The position numbers and the translations under genes are program-made. Shown here piece after piece: positions 28,508 through 37,800 of a stretch of DNA of 64,000 nt. Under the pieces are notes generated by a model that searched no databases, was not told where the DNA came from, and was given only the letters and a program-made list of their open reading frames with translations. Source of the DNA: Bog-473 sp963791995 (lineage in GTDB: Bacteria > Actinomycetota > Acidimicrobiia > Acidimicrobiales > RAAP-2); contig CAWBUQ010000011.1 in assembly GCA_963791995.1 (NCBI GenBank), positions 301,193-365,192 of the forward strand, in the 5' to 3' direction. Within the stretch, counting starts at the first letter, position 1. Every line of letters starts with the position of its first letter.

Positions 28508-29362
28508 TTAGGCCTTGCCGAGATCGACGGACTGGGCCTCGTGGGCCGACGACACGTCTTCGATCAGCTTTGCCTCGGGCAGCCGACGGGCCTGGTTCAG
28601 GATCCGGTCGAGCTCCCGGTCCGTGTGCGAGGGGTCATGGTGCGACAACAGCAGGCGATGGGCGCCCGCCTCGGCCGCCACGTGCACGGCGTAGGCGGCG
28701 GTGGAATGACCCCAGTCCGCCTTGGCGGAGAACTCGTCGTCGGTGTACTGGCCGTCGTGGATGAGCAGGTCCACCCCCTGGCACAGCTCGAGCACCGCTT
28801 CGGGAATGGCCCGGCGGTCGAGCGGCGCCTGGTGATCGGACATGTACGCCACCGAGCGGCCCTCCGCTTCGATCCGGAAGCCCAGGGTCACCCCGCTGTG
28901 CGGGATGGGCCGCGCCATCACCTTGGCCTGGCCGACCGAGAAGTCCTCTGCGCCAACGTCGACGGTGATCAGCTCGCCCCGGAACTGCTCCATGTGGATG
29001 GGGAACACGGGGGGCTGCACCGCAGCGTGCAGCGCGTCCTTCAGGCTGCCCTTGGGCTGGGCCGGTCCGTACACGGTCAGCCGGGCGCCCGGGTCGTGCA
29101 ACGGGCCGAAGAAGGGGATGCCCAAGATGTGATCGAAATGCAGATGGGTGAGAAGCGCCGTCGCGTGCAGCGGGGTCCCCAGGGCACGGACCTCCCGGTG
29201 GAGCACGTCGCCGAGCGCGCGGAGACCGGTGCCGAGGTCGACGATGAGTGGCTCGTCACCCTCGATGTCGACCACCAGGCATGACGTGTTACCCCCGTAT
29301 CGCCGGTAGCGATCCCCCGAGCATGGGCACGACCCCCGCACGCCGTAGAACGTGACGTTCAC
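28508..29362 (-). CDS. MBL-fold phosphodiesterase-like hydrolase
   Basis: 284 residues. The start VNVTFYGVRGSCPCSGD and the core VVDIEGDEPLIVDLGTGLRALGD with THLHFDHILGIPFF (HxHxDH), VAYMSDHQAPL, LLIHDGQYTDDEF and LLLSHHDPSHTD define the subgroup of MBL proteins close to cyclic-nucleotide phosphodiesterases and RNase Z. All metal ligands are visible. GTG 29362 is chosen because homologues begin at the xVTFYGVRGS strand. Substrate unknown. It diverges from the next gene by 43 bases. Confidence 0.87.
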   Translation of the reverse strand: MNVTFYGVRGSCPCSGDRYRRYGGNTSCLVVDIEGDEPLIVDLGTGLRALGDVLHREVRALGTPLHATALLTHLHFDHILGIPFFGPLHDPGARLTVYGPAQPKGSLKDALHAAVQPPVFPIHMEQFRGELITVDVGAEDFSVGQAKVMARPIPHSGVTLGFRIEAEGRSVAYMSDHQAPLDRRAIPEAVLELCQGVDLLIHDGQYTDDEFSAKADWGHSTAAYAVHVAAEAGAHRLLLSHHDPSHTDRELDRILNQARRLPEAKLIEDVSSAHEAQSVDLGKA

Positions 29363-29405
29363 CGCACTGACGATACCCCGCACAGGGGCAGTACGTTCTT
29401 CGGTC

Positions 29406-30277
29406 ATGGAACAGCGGACCATCACTGCGAACGGGCTGGAGTTCGCCTATTTCGCCGACGGACCCGAAAACGGGCCGCTCGCGCTGTGCCTGCACGGGTT
29501 TCCCGACACGGCCCACACATGGCGCTACTTGCTCCCCGAGCTGGCGGACGCGGGATTCAGGGTGGTGGCGCCGTTCCTGCGCGGGTACGCCCCGACGCAG
29601 CTGCCGCCCGACGGCCGCTACCAGATCGGCGCGCTCGTCCGAGACGCCAATGCGCTGCATGAAGCACTCGGCGGCAGGGACGACGCCGTGCTGGTCGGCC
29701 ACGACTGGGGCGCCCTGGCCGCCTACGGAGCGGTGGCACATCAGCCGGACCGCTGGCGACGCGCAGTCACGGCGGCGGTGCCACCGACCGCATCCATCGG
29801 CATGTCGCTGCTGACCTACACCCAGCTCCAACGGAGCTGGTACATGTTCTTCTTCCTCTCGCCGCTGGCCGAGGCGGCGTTGCCCCTCGACAACTACTCC
29901 TTCATCGATCGCCTCTGGCATGACTGGTCGCCCGGCTACGACGGCACCTGGGACGTGGCGCGAGTGAAGGAGTCGATCGGCGATCCCGAACGCATCGTTG
30001 CCGCGATCAGCTACTACCGGGCGCTCTACGACCCGTCGCTCCAGGTGCCCGAGCTCGCTGCGGAGCAGGCGGCGACGCTGGTGCCGACACCGAAGCCGAC
30101 GCTGTACCTCCACGGCCGCGACGACAACTGCATGCTGCTCTCGTCCATCGGATCGCCGCTCGACTTCCTCGCCGAGGGCTCGCTGAACGAAATCGTCGAC
30201 GGGACGGGGCACTTCCTCCACGTGGAGCGACCCGAGGTCGTCAACAGGCGCATCGTCGAGTTCCTCACCCGTCCTGA
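29406..30277 (+). CDS. Alpha/beta hydrolase, epoxide hydrolase/dehalogenase type
   Basis: About 290 residues. Oxyanion HG motif ALCLHGFPDTAHTWRYLLPEL, nucleophile aspartate in VLVGHDWGALAAYG (an aspartate instead of serine, so epoxide-hydrolase or haloalkane-dehalogenase-like chemistry), acid loop YLHGRDDNCML and histidine DGTGHFLHVERPEVV. The 3' end is uncertain: the frame remains open to 30983 antisense to mutY, but a one-base shift near 30270 would give the natural end EFLTRPE at TGA 30275-30277, where homologues stop. I give that end. Confidence 0.8.
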
Positions 30278-30319
30278 GTCCGGTTCCGCCGGCGTGGCAA
30301 CCGGGCCGTCACCGGGTCC

Positions 30320-31244
30320 TCAGCGCAACCGCAGCACCGGCTCGGCCTGGCCCGGGCGCCGTCGTCGGACCAGCGGGCGAATCCCTCGTCGACCAACGCG
30401 GCGGCGATCCGCTCGGCGCGCGCCTCGTCCTGTGGCCAGCCGCACGCCTCCCCCACCGCTGAAGCGCGCACGGCGCCGCGCCGCAAGGCATGGAGCAGAC
30501 GGCCCCTCCCCTGCCGGTCCGACCCGGCGAAACGCGCTCTGGGGCCGGGCCGTCGGCGAGGCACGCCAGGGGTCGGTGCGGATGCCACCAGAGGCGCTGG
30601 CGCGACCGTTGCGCCAGGCGCACTGCCGGCGTAGCGGGCACTGCGTGCAGGACGGGTCGGCCGTGCACACCGTCGCACCCAGGTCGAACATCGTCTGGTT
30701 GAACTCCCACGATCCGCCGGCGGGGACCAGCCGGTCACCGAGGTCCATCGCGGCGCGACCGACAAGGGAGCGCCGGCCACACAGCGAGCCAGCACGCGCA
30801 CGGCGTTGGTGTCGACCGTCGCCACGTCCTCGCCGAAGGCGAACGAACGCACCGCCCGGGCCGTGTAGGCGCCGACACCGGCGAGCGACCGCAGCGCGGC
30901 GTCGTCGCGCGGCACGACCTCCGGCATGCTCGGCCACCACGACCCTGGCCGCACGGTGCAGGTTGAGGGCTCGCCGGTTGTAGCCGAGGCCCGACCAGAG
31001 GCGCACGACCTCGGCGGGGCCGGCGCGTGGCACAGGCGGCCGGCGTCGGGAACGCGGCGAGGAACCGCTCGTAGTGCGGGACGACGCGGTCGACCTGGGT
31101 CTGCTGCAGCATCACCTCGGAGACGAGGATCCGCCACGGGTCGCGGGTGTGCCGCCAGGGCAGGTCCCGGCGGTGGTCGCTCCCCCACTCGAGGAGGCGG
31201 CGCCGGAAGCGCCGGGCCCGCTCGGCCGGGAGCGGCGGGCTCAG
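30320..31244 (-). CDS. mutY: A/G-specific adenine glycosylase MutY (several frameshifts)
   Basis: Base-excision glycosylase that removes adenine opposite 8-oxoguanine. Pieces in different frames give, in order: RRFRRRLLEWGSDHRRDLPW, EVMLQQTQVDRVVPHYERFL (catalytic helix region), EVVRLWSGLGYNRRALNLHRAA, SLAGVGAYTARAVRSFAFG and DVATVDTNAVRVLAR (HhH-GPD), then TMFDLGATVCTADPSCTQC with PLRRQC for the [4Fe-4S] loop, and a C-terminal domain ending VLRLR with TGA at 30320-30322. The first two cysteines are five apart as read, one fewer than usual, which may reflect another base error. The start is unclear; it must overlap the MaoC stop. Confidence 0.78.
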
Positions 31245-31757
31245 TCCCAGACGTCGTCGCCGTAGGGACGCCGGCGCGGCGGCGCCGCGGCGGACTTCCA
31301 CACCATGAGCTTGCGGCGGAAGTAGCAGACCTCTCGCCCGCGCCTGGTTGAACGCCTTGGTCTCGACCGTCACGATGCCGCGGTCGTCCTTGGACTTCGA
31401 CGGGGTGGCCTCGAGCACGCGGGTCTCGGCGTAGATGGTGTCGCCGTGGAAGGTCGGCGAGCGGTGAGCTGAGCGGACTCGACCTCGAGGTTGGCGATGC
31501 ACGAGCCGCTCACGTCGGGCACGCTCATCCCGAGGACGAGGGAGTAGACGAGGTTGCCGACCACGACGTTCTTGCCCTGCACCGTCTCGTTCTCGGCGAA
31601 CCACGCGTTCGTGTGCAGCGGGTGGTGGTTCATCGTGATCATGCAGAACAAGATGGTCGTCGTACTCGGTGATGGTCTTGCCCGGCCAGTGCCGGTAGAC
31701 GTCGCCGGGGACGAAGTCCTCGAGGTAACGGCCGAAGGGGCGGTCGTAGACGGTCAT
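31241..31757 (-). CDS. MaoC-family dehydratase, mesaconyl-CoA hydratase-like (frameshifted)
   Basis: About 172-residue hot-dog hydratase. Joined from three frames: MTVYDRPFGRYLEDFVPGDV, HWPGKTITEYDDHL, CMITMNHHPLHTNAWFAENE (the Asp/His hydratase motif region), VVVGNLVYSLVLGMSVPDVS, IANLEVESAQL, SPTFHGDTIYAETRVLEA, SKSKDDRGIVTVETKAFNQ, ending GDDVWD with TGA at 31241-31243. This sequence type is the MaoC protein found in actinobacterial ethylmalonyl-CoA gene clusters next to ccr. Its ATG overlaps the TGA of the DUF6941 gene. With the acyl-CoA dehydrogenase and CoA lyase 2.5-5 kb on, it suggests the mesaconyl-CoA hydration step. Confidence 0.8.
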
Positions 31758-32192
31758 TCGGTCGCCTGCTGGGCCGCCGGCCGTGTGGTGAAGCCCAGAG
31801 AGCCCCCGGCAAGCGAGTCACCGTCGATGGTCAGCCGCCAGGCGAACCGGGTGCCCGGAGCGAGCGGGATCGGGCCCGAGGTTCACGGCGAGGGCCACGT
31901 CGATGGGCGAGCCCTCGGGTATCCCCTGGGGCTGGCTCACGGTGAACTCGCCGCGGACCTCGACCGGCTGGGAGCCCTCGGGCGTCTCCATCATCACGGG
32001 CCGGCCGTCGGCATCCTCCAAGAAGAGCTCCCAGTGGTGCGGCTTCTCGGCCTCGTGCCAGTCCACGTCGATCTTCAAGGCGACGGCGGAGGGCACGGGA
32101 TCCGGGCCGGTCATGCTCCAACCCCCGCCGAGGATGTAGAGCTTCCCGTCGGAGACCTGGGCGGCGTCGCACAGCAGCATCGTCACTTTCAC
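31754..32192 (-). CDS. DUF6941-type conserved protein (frameshifted)
   Basis: About 145 residues of a family of unknown function. It starts with GTG: KVTMLLCDAAQVSDGKLYIL, then GGGWSMTGPDPVPSAVALKI and VDWHEAEKPHHWELFLEDAD, with a beta-rich pattern. One extra base near 31872 ends the first frame early; the other frame continues IPLAPGTRFAWRLTIDGDSL to a TGA at 31754-31756 that overlaps the MaoC ATG. Coupled translation with MaoC is therefore likely. No catalytic residues can be named. Confidence 0.7.
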
Positions 32193-32284
32193 GGGGAAGG
32201 AGGTTATCGGTCTGCCGAGAAGGGCCGATATCGAGGGGAGAGGTCGCGGCCCGCAGGCGCCGGCGCCGCGCCAGAGGGGGACCG

Positions 32285-33532
32285 ATGGACCGTGTATCCG
32301 AATGGACGGAGCGCCGCGCCGTCCCGGTCGTCGCGACCATGGTCATCTTCGTCCCGTCATGGCCTACAGCCTTGCTGGCCCACCGTGTCGTCCATGTCGG
32401 CAAGGGCAGCCTCGTGTCCCCGAGCGACCTGTGGAGCCTGACCAACTCGTCGTCGGCCATCCTGCACGGCCACTTCAGCGGTGTCTACGTCCGTCACGGT
32501 GCGCTCACGTCACCGCCGGCACTCGAGTTCCGCCTGGTCGCCGGTCCTGGCCCTGGGGCACTTCGTTGGCCTGTCGCCCCACCTCCGCGTGACCGGCCAG
32601 CCGCTCAGCCTGTGGTTCGTGCTCGGCCCGACCGCGATCCTCCTCGCCTCGACGGTGTTGTTCGCCGTCGACGCGGTGGCGCGCGTCGTGGCGGATTCGC
32701 GAACGGGCAGCGCATGGTCCTGGCACTGGCGGCGCGGTCGGCGTCGCCAACGTGGTCGGCTTGCTGGGGGCATCCGGAGGACTGCCTCGCCGTGGCCTTC
32801 GTGCTCTGGGCCGCACTGACCATGGACCGCCGCGGGGCGACGGGGGCGCCGCGGGCAGCGCTGCTGTTGGGCTCGGCATCGCCTTCCAACCGCTGGCCTT
32901 GCTCGGCGTCGTTCCGGTGCTGGCCCGCCTGAGCTGGCGCGAGGCGGGCCGCCAGTGGTGGCGCCTGGCGCTGCCGAGCCTGGTGGTCCTGCTCCCTCCC
33001 CTCCTCGCCGAACCGCATCGCACCGTCTTCGTGATCTGTGCGTCAGCCCTTTCAGACCCGCTACATCTCGTTCACGCCGCTCACCTGCGTTGGCGAACCA
33101 CCTCGCGCCCGGCCTCGACGGCGGCGGCACGACCCGGTTGTTCGCAATCGTCCTCGCCGCCGTCCTTGCCGTGGTGGTCTGCCACCGCCACCACGCGCTG
33201 TCGACCGTGCTGGCCCTGGTCGCCGTCGGCTTCTTCCTGCGGATCGCGCTCGAGACGGAGATGAACTGGTACTACCTGTGGCCCGTCCCTGCCCTGTGCC
33301 TGCTGCTCGCGCTGCGGCGCAGGGGTGCGGTCCGCTTCGTCGTCCTTCGCTCGCGCTGGTCGTGTCCATGGTCCTGGGCGACCGCCGGGTGCACGACATC
33401 GTCGTGTGGTGGCCCGCGCTGATGGCGACCGCGGTGGTCATGCTGCTGTGCGCCGCGGCACCACCGCCGAACCGGTGGGCCGACCTGGCGCGCCCGACTG
33501 GGTACCGGCCGACGGTCGCACCCGGCCCATAG
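32285..33532 (+). CDS. Multi-span membrane protein (multiple frameshifts)
   Basis: About 415 codons, reconstructable only in pieces: PVVATMVIFVPSWPTALLAH, VLALGHFVGLSPHLRVTG, LWFVLGPTAILLASTVLFAV, IAFQPLALLGVVPVLARLSW, QTRYISFTPLT, LFAIVLAAVLAVVVCHRHHA, MNWYYLWPVPALCLLLALRR and VVWWPALMATAVVMLLCAAA. At least six hydrophobic segments and a periplasmic-type ...LTSPPALEF loop suggest a glycosyltransferase-C-like or polymer-handling membrane protein, but no catalytic motif can be confirmed. At least five frame changes occur in 1.25 kb, the densest in the window. Confidence 0.55.
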
Positions 33533-33575
33533 AGTGCAGCACGATGAAGGAGAGCGGTAGGCGTGGGCCAGCATC

Positions 33576-34223
33576 GTGCGTGAGCTCATCGGGCTCCGCG
33601 ACGACGTCTATCGCAGGCCGCTGGCGACGGCGTTGCTGCGGCTCGGGCTCGAAGAGGGATGGCGCTGCGTCGACGTGGGCGCCGGTGGCGGTGACGTCTC
33701 GGTGGCGCTCGCCGAGATGGTGGGCCGCGACGGGCGGATCTACGCCGTCGACAGCGACCCGGCCACACGCGACGAGGTGGCGCGTGCCGCGGCCGGCGCA
33801 CGCGCAGGTGATCGCCCTCGACCCAAGCCGGCGAGGACCTCTCGTTGCCCGAGGAGGTGGACCTGGCCTTCTGCCGCTTCCTGCTGCTCCACGTGCTCGA
33901 GCCGATCGACGTGGTGCGCAAGATGGCGGCGTCGGTGCGGACGGGAGGCTGGGTCGTGGTGCAAGAGCCCATCACGTCGGCCGGGCCGGATCGGAGGGAC
34001 CGCACTCTCCATGCCCGACGCCCGGCATCCCGACGTCGGCGCGCTGTTGCCGGCGCTCGTGCGCGATGCGGGGCTCGAGGTGGTCGACGCCTGGGCCGAG
34101 GCGCCGGCGGGTGTGGGGCCGGGTCCGGTCACCGAGTACCTGGCCTCGTTGACGGGGGTGGATCCGGAGGACGACCCCGTCGTCCTACCCCCATTGGTCA
34201 CGGTGATCGGCTGCCGCACCTGA
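33576..34223 (+). CDS. Class I SAM-dependent methyltransferase (frameshifted)
   Basis: About 215 residues. Motif I is GWRCVDVGAGGGDVSVALAE, motif II acidic residue in IYAVDSD, then after a frame change EEVDLAFCRFLLLHVLEPID, VRTGGWVVVQEPITSAG, and after another change MPDARHPDVGALLPALVRDA to a TGA at 34221-34223. Substrate unknown. The start is uncertain; GTG 33576 gives the first homologous residues, but the AAGGAGAG at 33546 could serve a start slightly upstream if a further base error is assumed. Confidence 0.68.
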   Translation: MRELIGLRDDVYRRPLATALLRLGLEEGWRCVDVGAGGGDVSVALAEMVGRDGRIYAVDSDPATRDEVARAAAGARAGDRPRPKPARTSRCPRRWTWPSAASCCSTCSSRSTWCARWRRRCGREAGSWCKSPSRRPGRIGGTALSMPDARHPDVGALLPALVRDAGLEVVDAWAEAPAGVGPGPVTEYLASLTGVDPEDDPVVLPPLVTVIGCRT

Positions 34224-34284
34224 GGCGGCGGCACGGCGCGTCGAAATGGGGACATCGAAGCCAGCCGGTAGGGTCTGAGTCCCG

Positions 34285-35895
34285 ATGAGTGCCGACACAG
34301 CTGCTCTCGCCGGCGCCGCCGACGCGGTCGATCTCGCCCAGGAACTGGTCGACTCGGCCTGCGCGTCCATTCGTGGCCGCGGCGGTATCGACGCCAACCA
34401 GGTGGTCGCCTACGACGTGGCCCACGCCGCGGCTGCCGTGGCGACGGCCCGGTCCACCCTCGAGTACGGCGAGCTGGGCGACGTCGAGGCGTCCATCGCC
34501 ACTGCCTTCGTGGCCGACGTCCTGGCCGATCTGGCCGGCAAGGTGGCCGGGCGCGAGGCGTTGTGGGGCGTCGAGGCCGGCTGGGCCGCGCCGGCGGCCG
34601 ACTTCGTCGAAGCGCAGCGCGACCCTGCGGTGCTGGCGTCACTGGCTGCCACCGAGGGGCCGCGGCACCTGGGCGAGGACTTCGGGCTCGTGCGCGAGAC
34701 CTTCCACCGCTTCGCCGAGGACAAGGTGCGCCCCCACGCCGAGCACGTTCACCGAGCCAACGACGACATCCCCGAGGACGTCATCGAGGGGCTCGCCGAG
34801 TTGGGCGGGTTCGGCCTGTCGGTCCCCGAGGAGTACGGCGGCTTCGCCACGGGCGGCGAGAGCGACTACATGGGCATGGTCGTCGCCACCGAGGAACTGA
34901 GCTGGGGCTCGCTCGGCGTCGGCGGCTCCCTCATCACACGGCCCGAGATCCTGACCCGGGCCCTGGTCTACGGGGGCACCGAGGAGCAGAAGAAGCAGTG
35001 GCTGCCGAAGCTCGCCTCGGCCGAGATCCTGGCCGCTGTCGCGGTCACCGAGCCCGACTTCGGCTCCGACGTGGCCGGCATCGTGACATCGGCGACCCCC
35101 GTCGACGGCGGCTGGGTCATCAACGGCGTCAAGACCTGGTGCACCTTCGCCGCCAGGGCGGACGTCCTCATGCTGCTGGCCCGGACCGATCCCGACCGCT
35201 CGCTCACCCACCGCGGGATCTCCATGTTCATCGTGGAGAAGCCGCGAGGCGACGGCCGCGGGTTCGTCTTCACCCAGGGTCCCGACGACGTGGCGGAACG
35301 CCCAGCCGATCTGGCGCCGGGCAAGCTCGAAGGACGGCCGATCGACACGCTCGGCTACCGCGGCATGCACTCCTATGAGCTGGCGTTCGAAAACTGGTTC
35401 GTCCCCACAGCCAACCTCGTCGGCGGAAAGGACGGTCTGGGGAAAGGCTTCTACCTCCAGATGCAGGGCTTCGAGAACGGCAGGCTGCAGACGGCGGCGC
35501 GTGCGCTCGGCGTCATGCAGGCCGCCTACGAGGCCGCCGCCGCCTACGCGTCCGAACGCGTCGTGTTCGGCTCGCCCATCGGCGACTACCAGTTGACGCA
35601 GGCGAAGTTGGGCCGGATGGCGGTGGTGATTCAAGCGACGCGCCAGAGCGCATACCACGTGGCGCGGCTCATGGCCCAGGGCGAGGGCACGCTCGAGGCT
35701 TCCATGGTCAAGGCGTACGTGTGCCGCGCCGCCGAGTGGGTGACGCGCGAAGCCATGCAGATCCACGGCGGCATGGGCTACGCGGAGGAGTTCCCCGTCA
35801 GCCGCTACTTCGTCGACGCCCGGGTGCTCTCTATCTTCGAGGGCGCCGACGAGACGCTCGCGCTCAAGGTCATCGCTCGCCGCCTCATCGGCTGA
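34285..35895 (+). CDS. mcd: Methylsuccinyl-CoA dehydrogenase-like acyl-CoA dehydrogenase
   Basis: 536 residues, about 150 longer than an ordinary acyl-CoA dehydrogenase because of an N-terminal helical domain (residues 1-120, e.g. QVVAYDVAHAAAAVATARST). This architecture is that of (2S)-methylsuccinyl-CoA dehydrogenase of the ethylmalonyl-CoA pathway. The catalytic part shows GFGLSVPEEYGGFATGGESD, AVAVTEPDFGSDVAGIVTSA, GVKTWCTFAARADVLMLLAR, GRLQTAARALGVMQAAYEAA and AMQIHGGMGYAEEFPVSRYF with ILSIFEGADE holding the catalytic glutamate position. It would oxidise methylsuccinyl-CoA to mesaconyl-CoA. Neighbouring MaoC and CoA-lyase genes support this; ccr and the mutase are not in the window. Confidence 0.85.
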   Translation: MSADTAALAGAADAVDLAQELVDSACASIRGRGGIDANQVVAYDVAHAAAAVATARSTLEYGELGDVEASIATAFVADVLADLAGKVAGREALWGVEAGWAAPAADFVEAQRDPAVLASLAATEGPRHLGEDFGLVRETFHRFAEDKVRPHAEHVHRANDDIPEDVIEGLAELGGFGLSVPEEYGGFATGGESDYMGMVVATEELSWGSLGVGGSLITRPEILTRALVYGGTEEQKKQWLPKLASAEILAAVAVTEPDFGSDVAGIVTSATPVDGGWVINGVKTWCTFAARADVLMLLARTDPDRSLTHRGISMFIVEKPRGDGRGFVFTQGPDDVAERPADLAPGKLEGRPIDTLGYRGMHSYELAFENWFVPTANLVGGKDGLGKGFYLQMQGFENGRLQTAARALGVMQAAYEAAAAYASERVVFGSPIGDYQLTQAKLGRMAVVIQATRQSAYHVARLMAQGEGTLEASMVKAYVCRAAEWVTREAMQIHGGMGYAEEFPVSRYFVDARVLSIFEGADETLALKVIARRLIG

Positions 35896-35902
35896 GCGGG
35901 CG

Positions 35903-35924
35903 CACGGCGTCGGCGCCGGCCGTG
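35903..35924. terminator. Possible shared hairpin between convergent genes
   Basis: CACGGC and GCCGTG form a six-base stem around a GC-rich ten-base loop in the 29-base gap between the acyl-CoA dehydrogenase stop and the CoA-lyase stop. There is no long T-run, so termination is possible but weakly supported. Confidence 0.3.
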
Positions 35925-36863
35925 TTACTCGGCCGAACGCGTGAGCCCCGCCCGCTCGCCCCGGCTCACGAACTTGATCGCCATCTTGCGACTCGCCTCG
36001 TCGATCATCTCGTCGCCGAACATGACGGCGCCCTTGCGGTCATCTTCCGTCGCCTTCTGATATGCGTCGAGGAGGTCGTAGGCGTGGTCGAACTGCTCCT
36101 GGGTCGGTGAGAACACCTCGTTGAGCACCCCCGCCTGGTCCGGCGTGAGCGCCCACTTGCCGTCGTAGCCGAGCATGCGGGCGCGCATGGAGTACTGGCG
36201 CAATGCGTCCATCTCGCGCACCTTGAGGAACGGCCCGTCAATGACCTGGAGTCCGTTGGCGCGCCCGGCCATCAGGATGCGACTGAACACATAGTTGAAG
36301 TGGTCCCCGGGATACTCGGGGATGTCGACGCCACCGGTGAGCACCGGCATCTCGATGCTGGCGGCAAAGTCGGCGGGCCCGAAGATGATCGTCTCGAGCC
36401 GCGGCGACGCGGCGCAGATCTCGTCGACGTTGATCAGCCCGCGCGCCGTCTCGATCTGCGCCTCGATCCCGATGTGACCGACCGGCAGACCGGACTTCTT
36501 CTCCACTTGCGTGAGCAGGAGGTCGAGTGCGACGACCTCGGCGGCCGACTGCACCTTGGGCAACATGATCTCGTCGAGGCGCTCCCCCGCGTTGCCCACC
36601 ACCTCGATCACGTCGCCGTAGGTCCACTCGGTGTCCCACGCGTTCACCCGCACGCAGAGCACGCGGTCGTCCCAGGGCAGGTTCTTGATGGCGTCGACCA
36701 CCTTGGGCCGCGCCCCCTCCTTCTCGAGGGGCGCCACCGCATCCTCGAGGTCCAAGAAGGTCATGTCGGCGGCCACCGTTGGGGCCTTGGCCAGGAACTT
36801 CTCGTTTGAACCGGGGGTGGAGAGGCAGGACCGGCGGGGCAGGTCACGTGAGCGTGCTGACAT
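35925..36863 (-). CDS. HpcH/HpaI-type malyl-CoA/beta-methylmalyl-CoA lyase
   Basis: 312-residue CitE-like TIM-barrel CoA lyase. Signatures are RSCLSTPGSNEKFLAKA, MTFLDLEDAVAPLEKE (metal-binding acidic residues), VLCVRVNAWDTEWTYGDV, IMLPKVQSAAEVVAL, IGIEAQIETARGLINVDEI, TIIFGPADFAASI and LGYDGKWALTPDQAGVLNEV. The last two are typical of L-malyl-CoA/beta-methylmalyl-CoA lyases, which cleave methylmalyl-CoA to glyoxylate and propionyl-CoA. It converges on the methylsuccinyl-CoA dehydrogenase-like gene, completing a three-gene lower ethylmalonyl-CoA branch. TAA stop 35925-35927. Confidence 0.85.
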   Translation of the reverse strand: MSARSRDLPRRSCLSTPGSNEKFLAKAPTVAADMTFLDLEDAVAPLEKEGARPKVVDAIKNLPWDDRVLCVRVNAWDTEWTYGDVIEVVGNAGERLDEIMLPKVQSAAEVVALDLLLTQVEKKSGLPVGHIGIEAQIETARGLINVDEICAASPRLETIIFGPADFAASIEMPVLTGGVDIPEYPGDHFNYVFSRILMAGRANGLQVIDGPFLKVREMDALRQYSMRARMLGYDGKWALTPDQAGVLNEVFSPTQEQFDHAYDLLDAYQKATEDDRKGAVMFGDEMIDEASRKMAIKFVSRGERAGLTRSAE

Positions 36864-36968
36864 GACTCCAGGGTAACAAACCGCTTCTGGCGGCCTTTCC
36901 GGGGGGTACCGCCACCCCTCCGTGCGTCACGCGGGATACGCCCGCGCCGGGTCACGCGGCGCGAGGCG

Positions 36969-37655
36969 TCAGCGCAGATGCTCGGCGAAGAACGCCAGGG
37001 TGCGATCCCACAGTTCGTGTGACGCGTCCGGTTGGTACACCTCTTCGCGCGTGTCGTTGAAGAACGCGTGATCGGCGTCGGGGTAGATCACCATCTCGAC
37101 GGACTTGCCCAGTCCGCGCAGCTGGTCGGCCAGCGCGTTGGCGGCATCCGGCGTGAAGAAGGTGTCCTTCTCGGCGTAGTGGCCGAGGACGGCGGCCGAC
37201 ATCGCGGAGTAGTCGGGCTGCGCGTCGGGCCACGGGATGATGCCGTAGCACGGCACGACCGCGGCCACGGCGTCGGGCCGCTGCGTCGCCAGGACGAGTG
37301 CGAGACCTCCGCCCATGCAGAAGCCGATGACGCCGACGCGGTCGCCCGAGCTCCGCCGCATGACCTCGTCGACGGCGCCGCTCATGTCGCGAGCGGCCTG
37401 CTCCATCTGCATCGCCATCATCGCCTTGCCTGCCTCGTCGGGTTCACCGGGCTTCACTTGTTGCCCGTGGTACAGGTCCGGCGCGAGCGCCACGTACCCC
37501 GCTGCCGCGAAGCGGTCGCACACGTCCTTGATGTGGTCGACGAGGCCCCACCACTCTTGAATCACGATCACGCCGGGCCCTCTGCCGCTCTCGGGTGCGG
37601 CAAAGTAGCCGCCCGCAGTCGATCCATTGCTCGGAAATTCGATCATCTCACCCAT
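36969..37655 (-). CDS. Dienelactone hydrolase family protein
   Basis: 228 residues, alpha/beta-hydrolase fold with cysteine nucleophile. Landmarks are GYFAAPESGRGPGVIVIQEW, WWGLVDHIKDVCDRFAAAGY, VGVIGFCMGGGLALVLAT (nucleophile elbow with cysteine), AEKDTFFTPDAANALADQL and IYPDADHAFFNDTREE (histidine). The aspartate sits in the AEKD segment. Substrates of such proteins range from dienelactone to peptide-like esters; here unknown. ATG 37655 diverges from the NlpC/P60 gene over 168 bases that hold two inverted repeats. Confidence 0.9.
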   Translation of the reverse strand: MGEMIEFPSNGSTAGGYFAAPESGRGPGVIVIQEWWGLVDHIKDVCDRFAAAGYVALAPDLYHGQQVKPGEPDEAGKAMMAMQMEQAARDMSGAVDEVMRRSSGDRVGVIGFCMGGGLALVLATQRPDAVAAVVPCYGIIPWPDAQPDYSAMSAAVLGHYAEKDTFFTPDAANALADQLRGLGKSVEMVIYPDADHAFFNDTREEVYQPDASHELWDRTLAFFAEHLR

Positions 37656-37748
37656 GCGTGACGACCGTAGTTCCAAACACCTGATTTCGTTCTCCCCAGC
37701 GACGTGGAAAAGTTTGAAAAAATCCCTTGTGCGTGACCACCTGCGGTT

Positions 37749-37765
37749 TCGCACCACTGGTGCGA
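37749..37765. promoter_or_regulatory. 17-base perfect palindrome, candidate operator
   Basis: TCGCACCA-C-TGGTGCGA, arms of eight around a central C, lies in the divergent region between the dienelactone hydrolase and NlpC/P60 genes, about 60 bases before the latter's start. A dimeric regulator binding here could control either gene. No family can be assigned. Confidence 0.5.
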
Positions 37766-37779
37766 CGATAAACGCCCGT

Positions 37780-37800
37780 TTCAAACCGAGGGTGTTTGAA
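37780..37800 (+). repeat. Inverted repeat in the NlpC/P60 leader
   Basis: TTCAAAC and GTTTGAA enclose seven bases, 24 bases before the ATG of the NlpC/P60 gene. It could be a second operator half-site pair or a short 5' untranslated hairpin; A+T content here is higher than around it. I saw no match to a c-di-AMP riboswitch, which is sometimes found before such genes. Confidence 0.4.

Noticed and set aside
30278..30983. Continuation of the 29406 hydrolase frame over mutY
   Set aside because: Composition is Arg/Pro-rich and lies antisense to MutY motifs; more likely a lost stop from a base error than a C-terminal extension.
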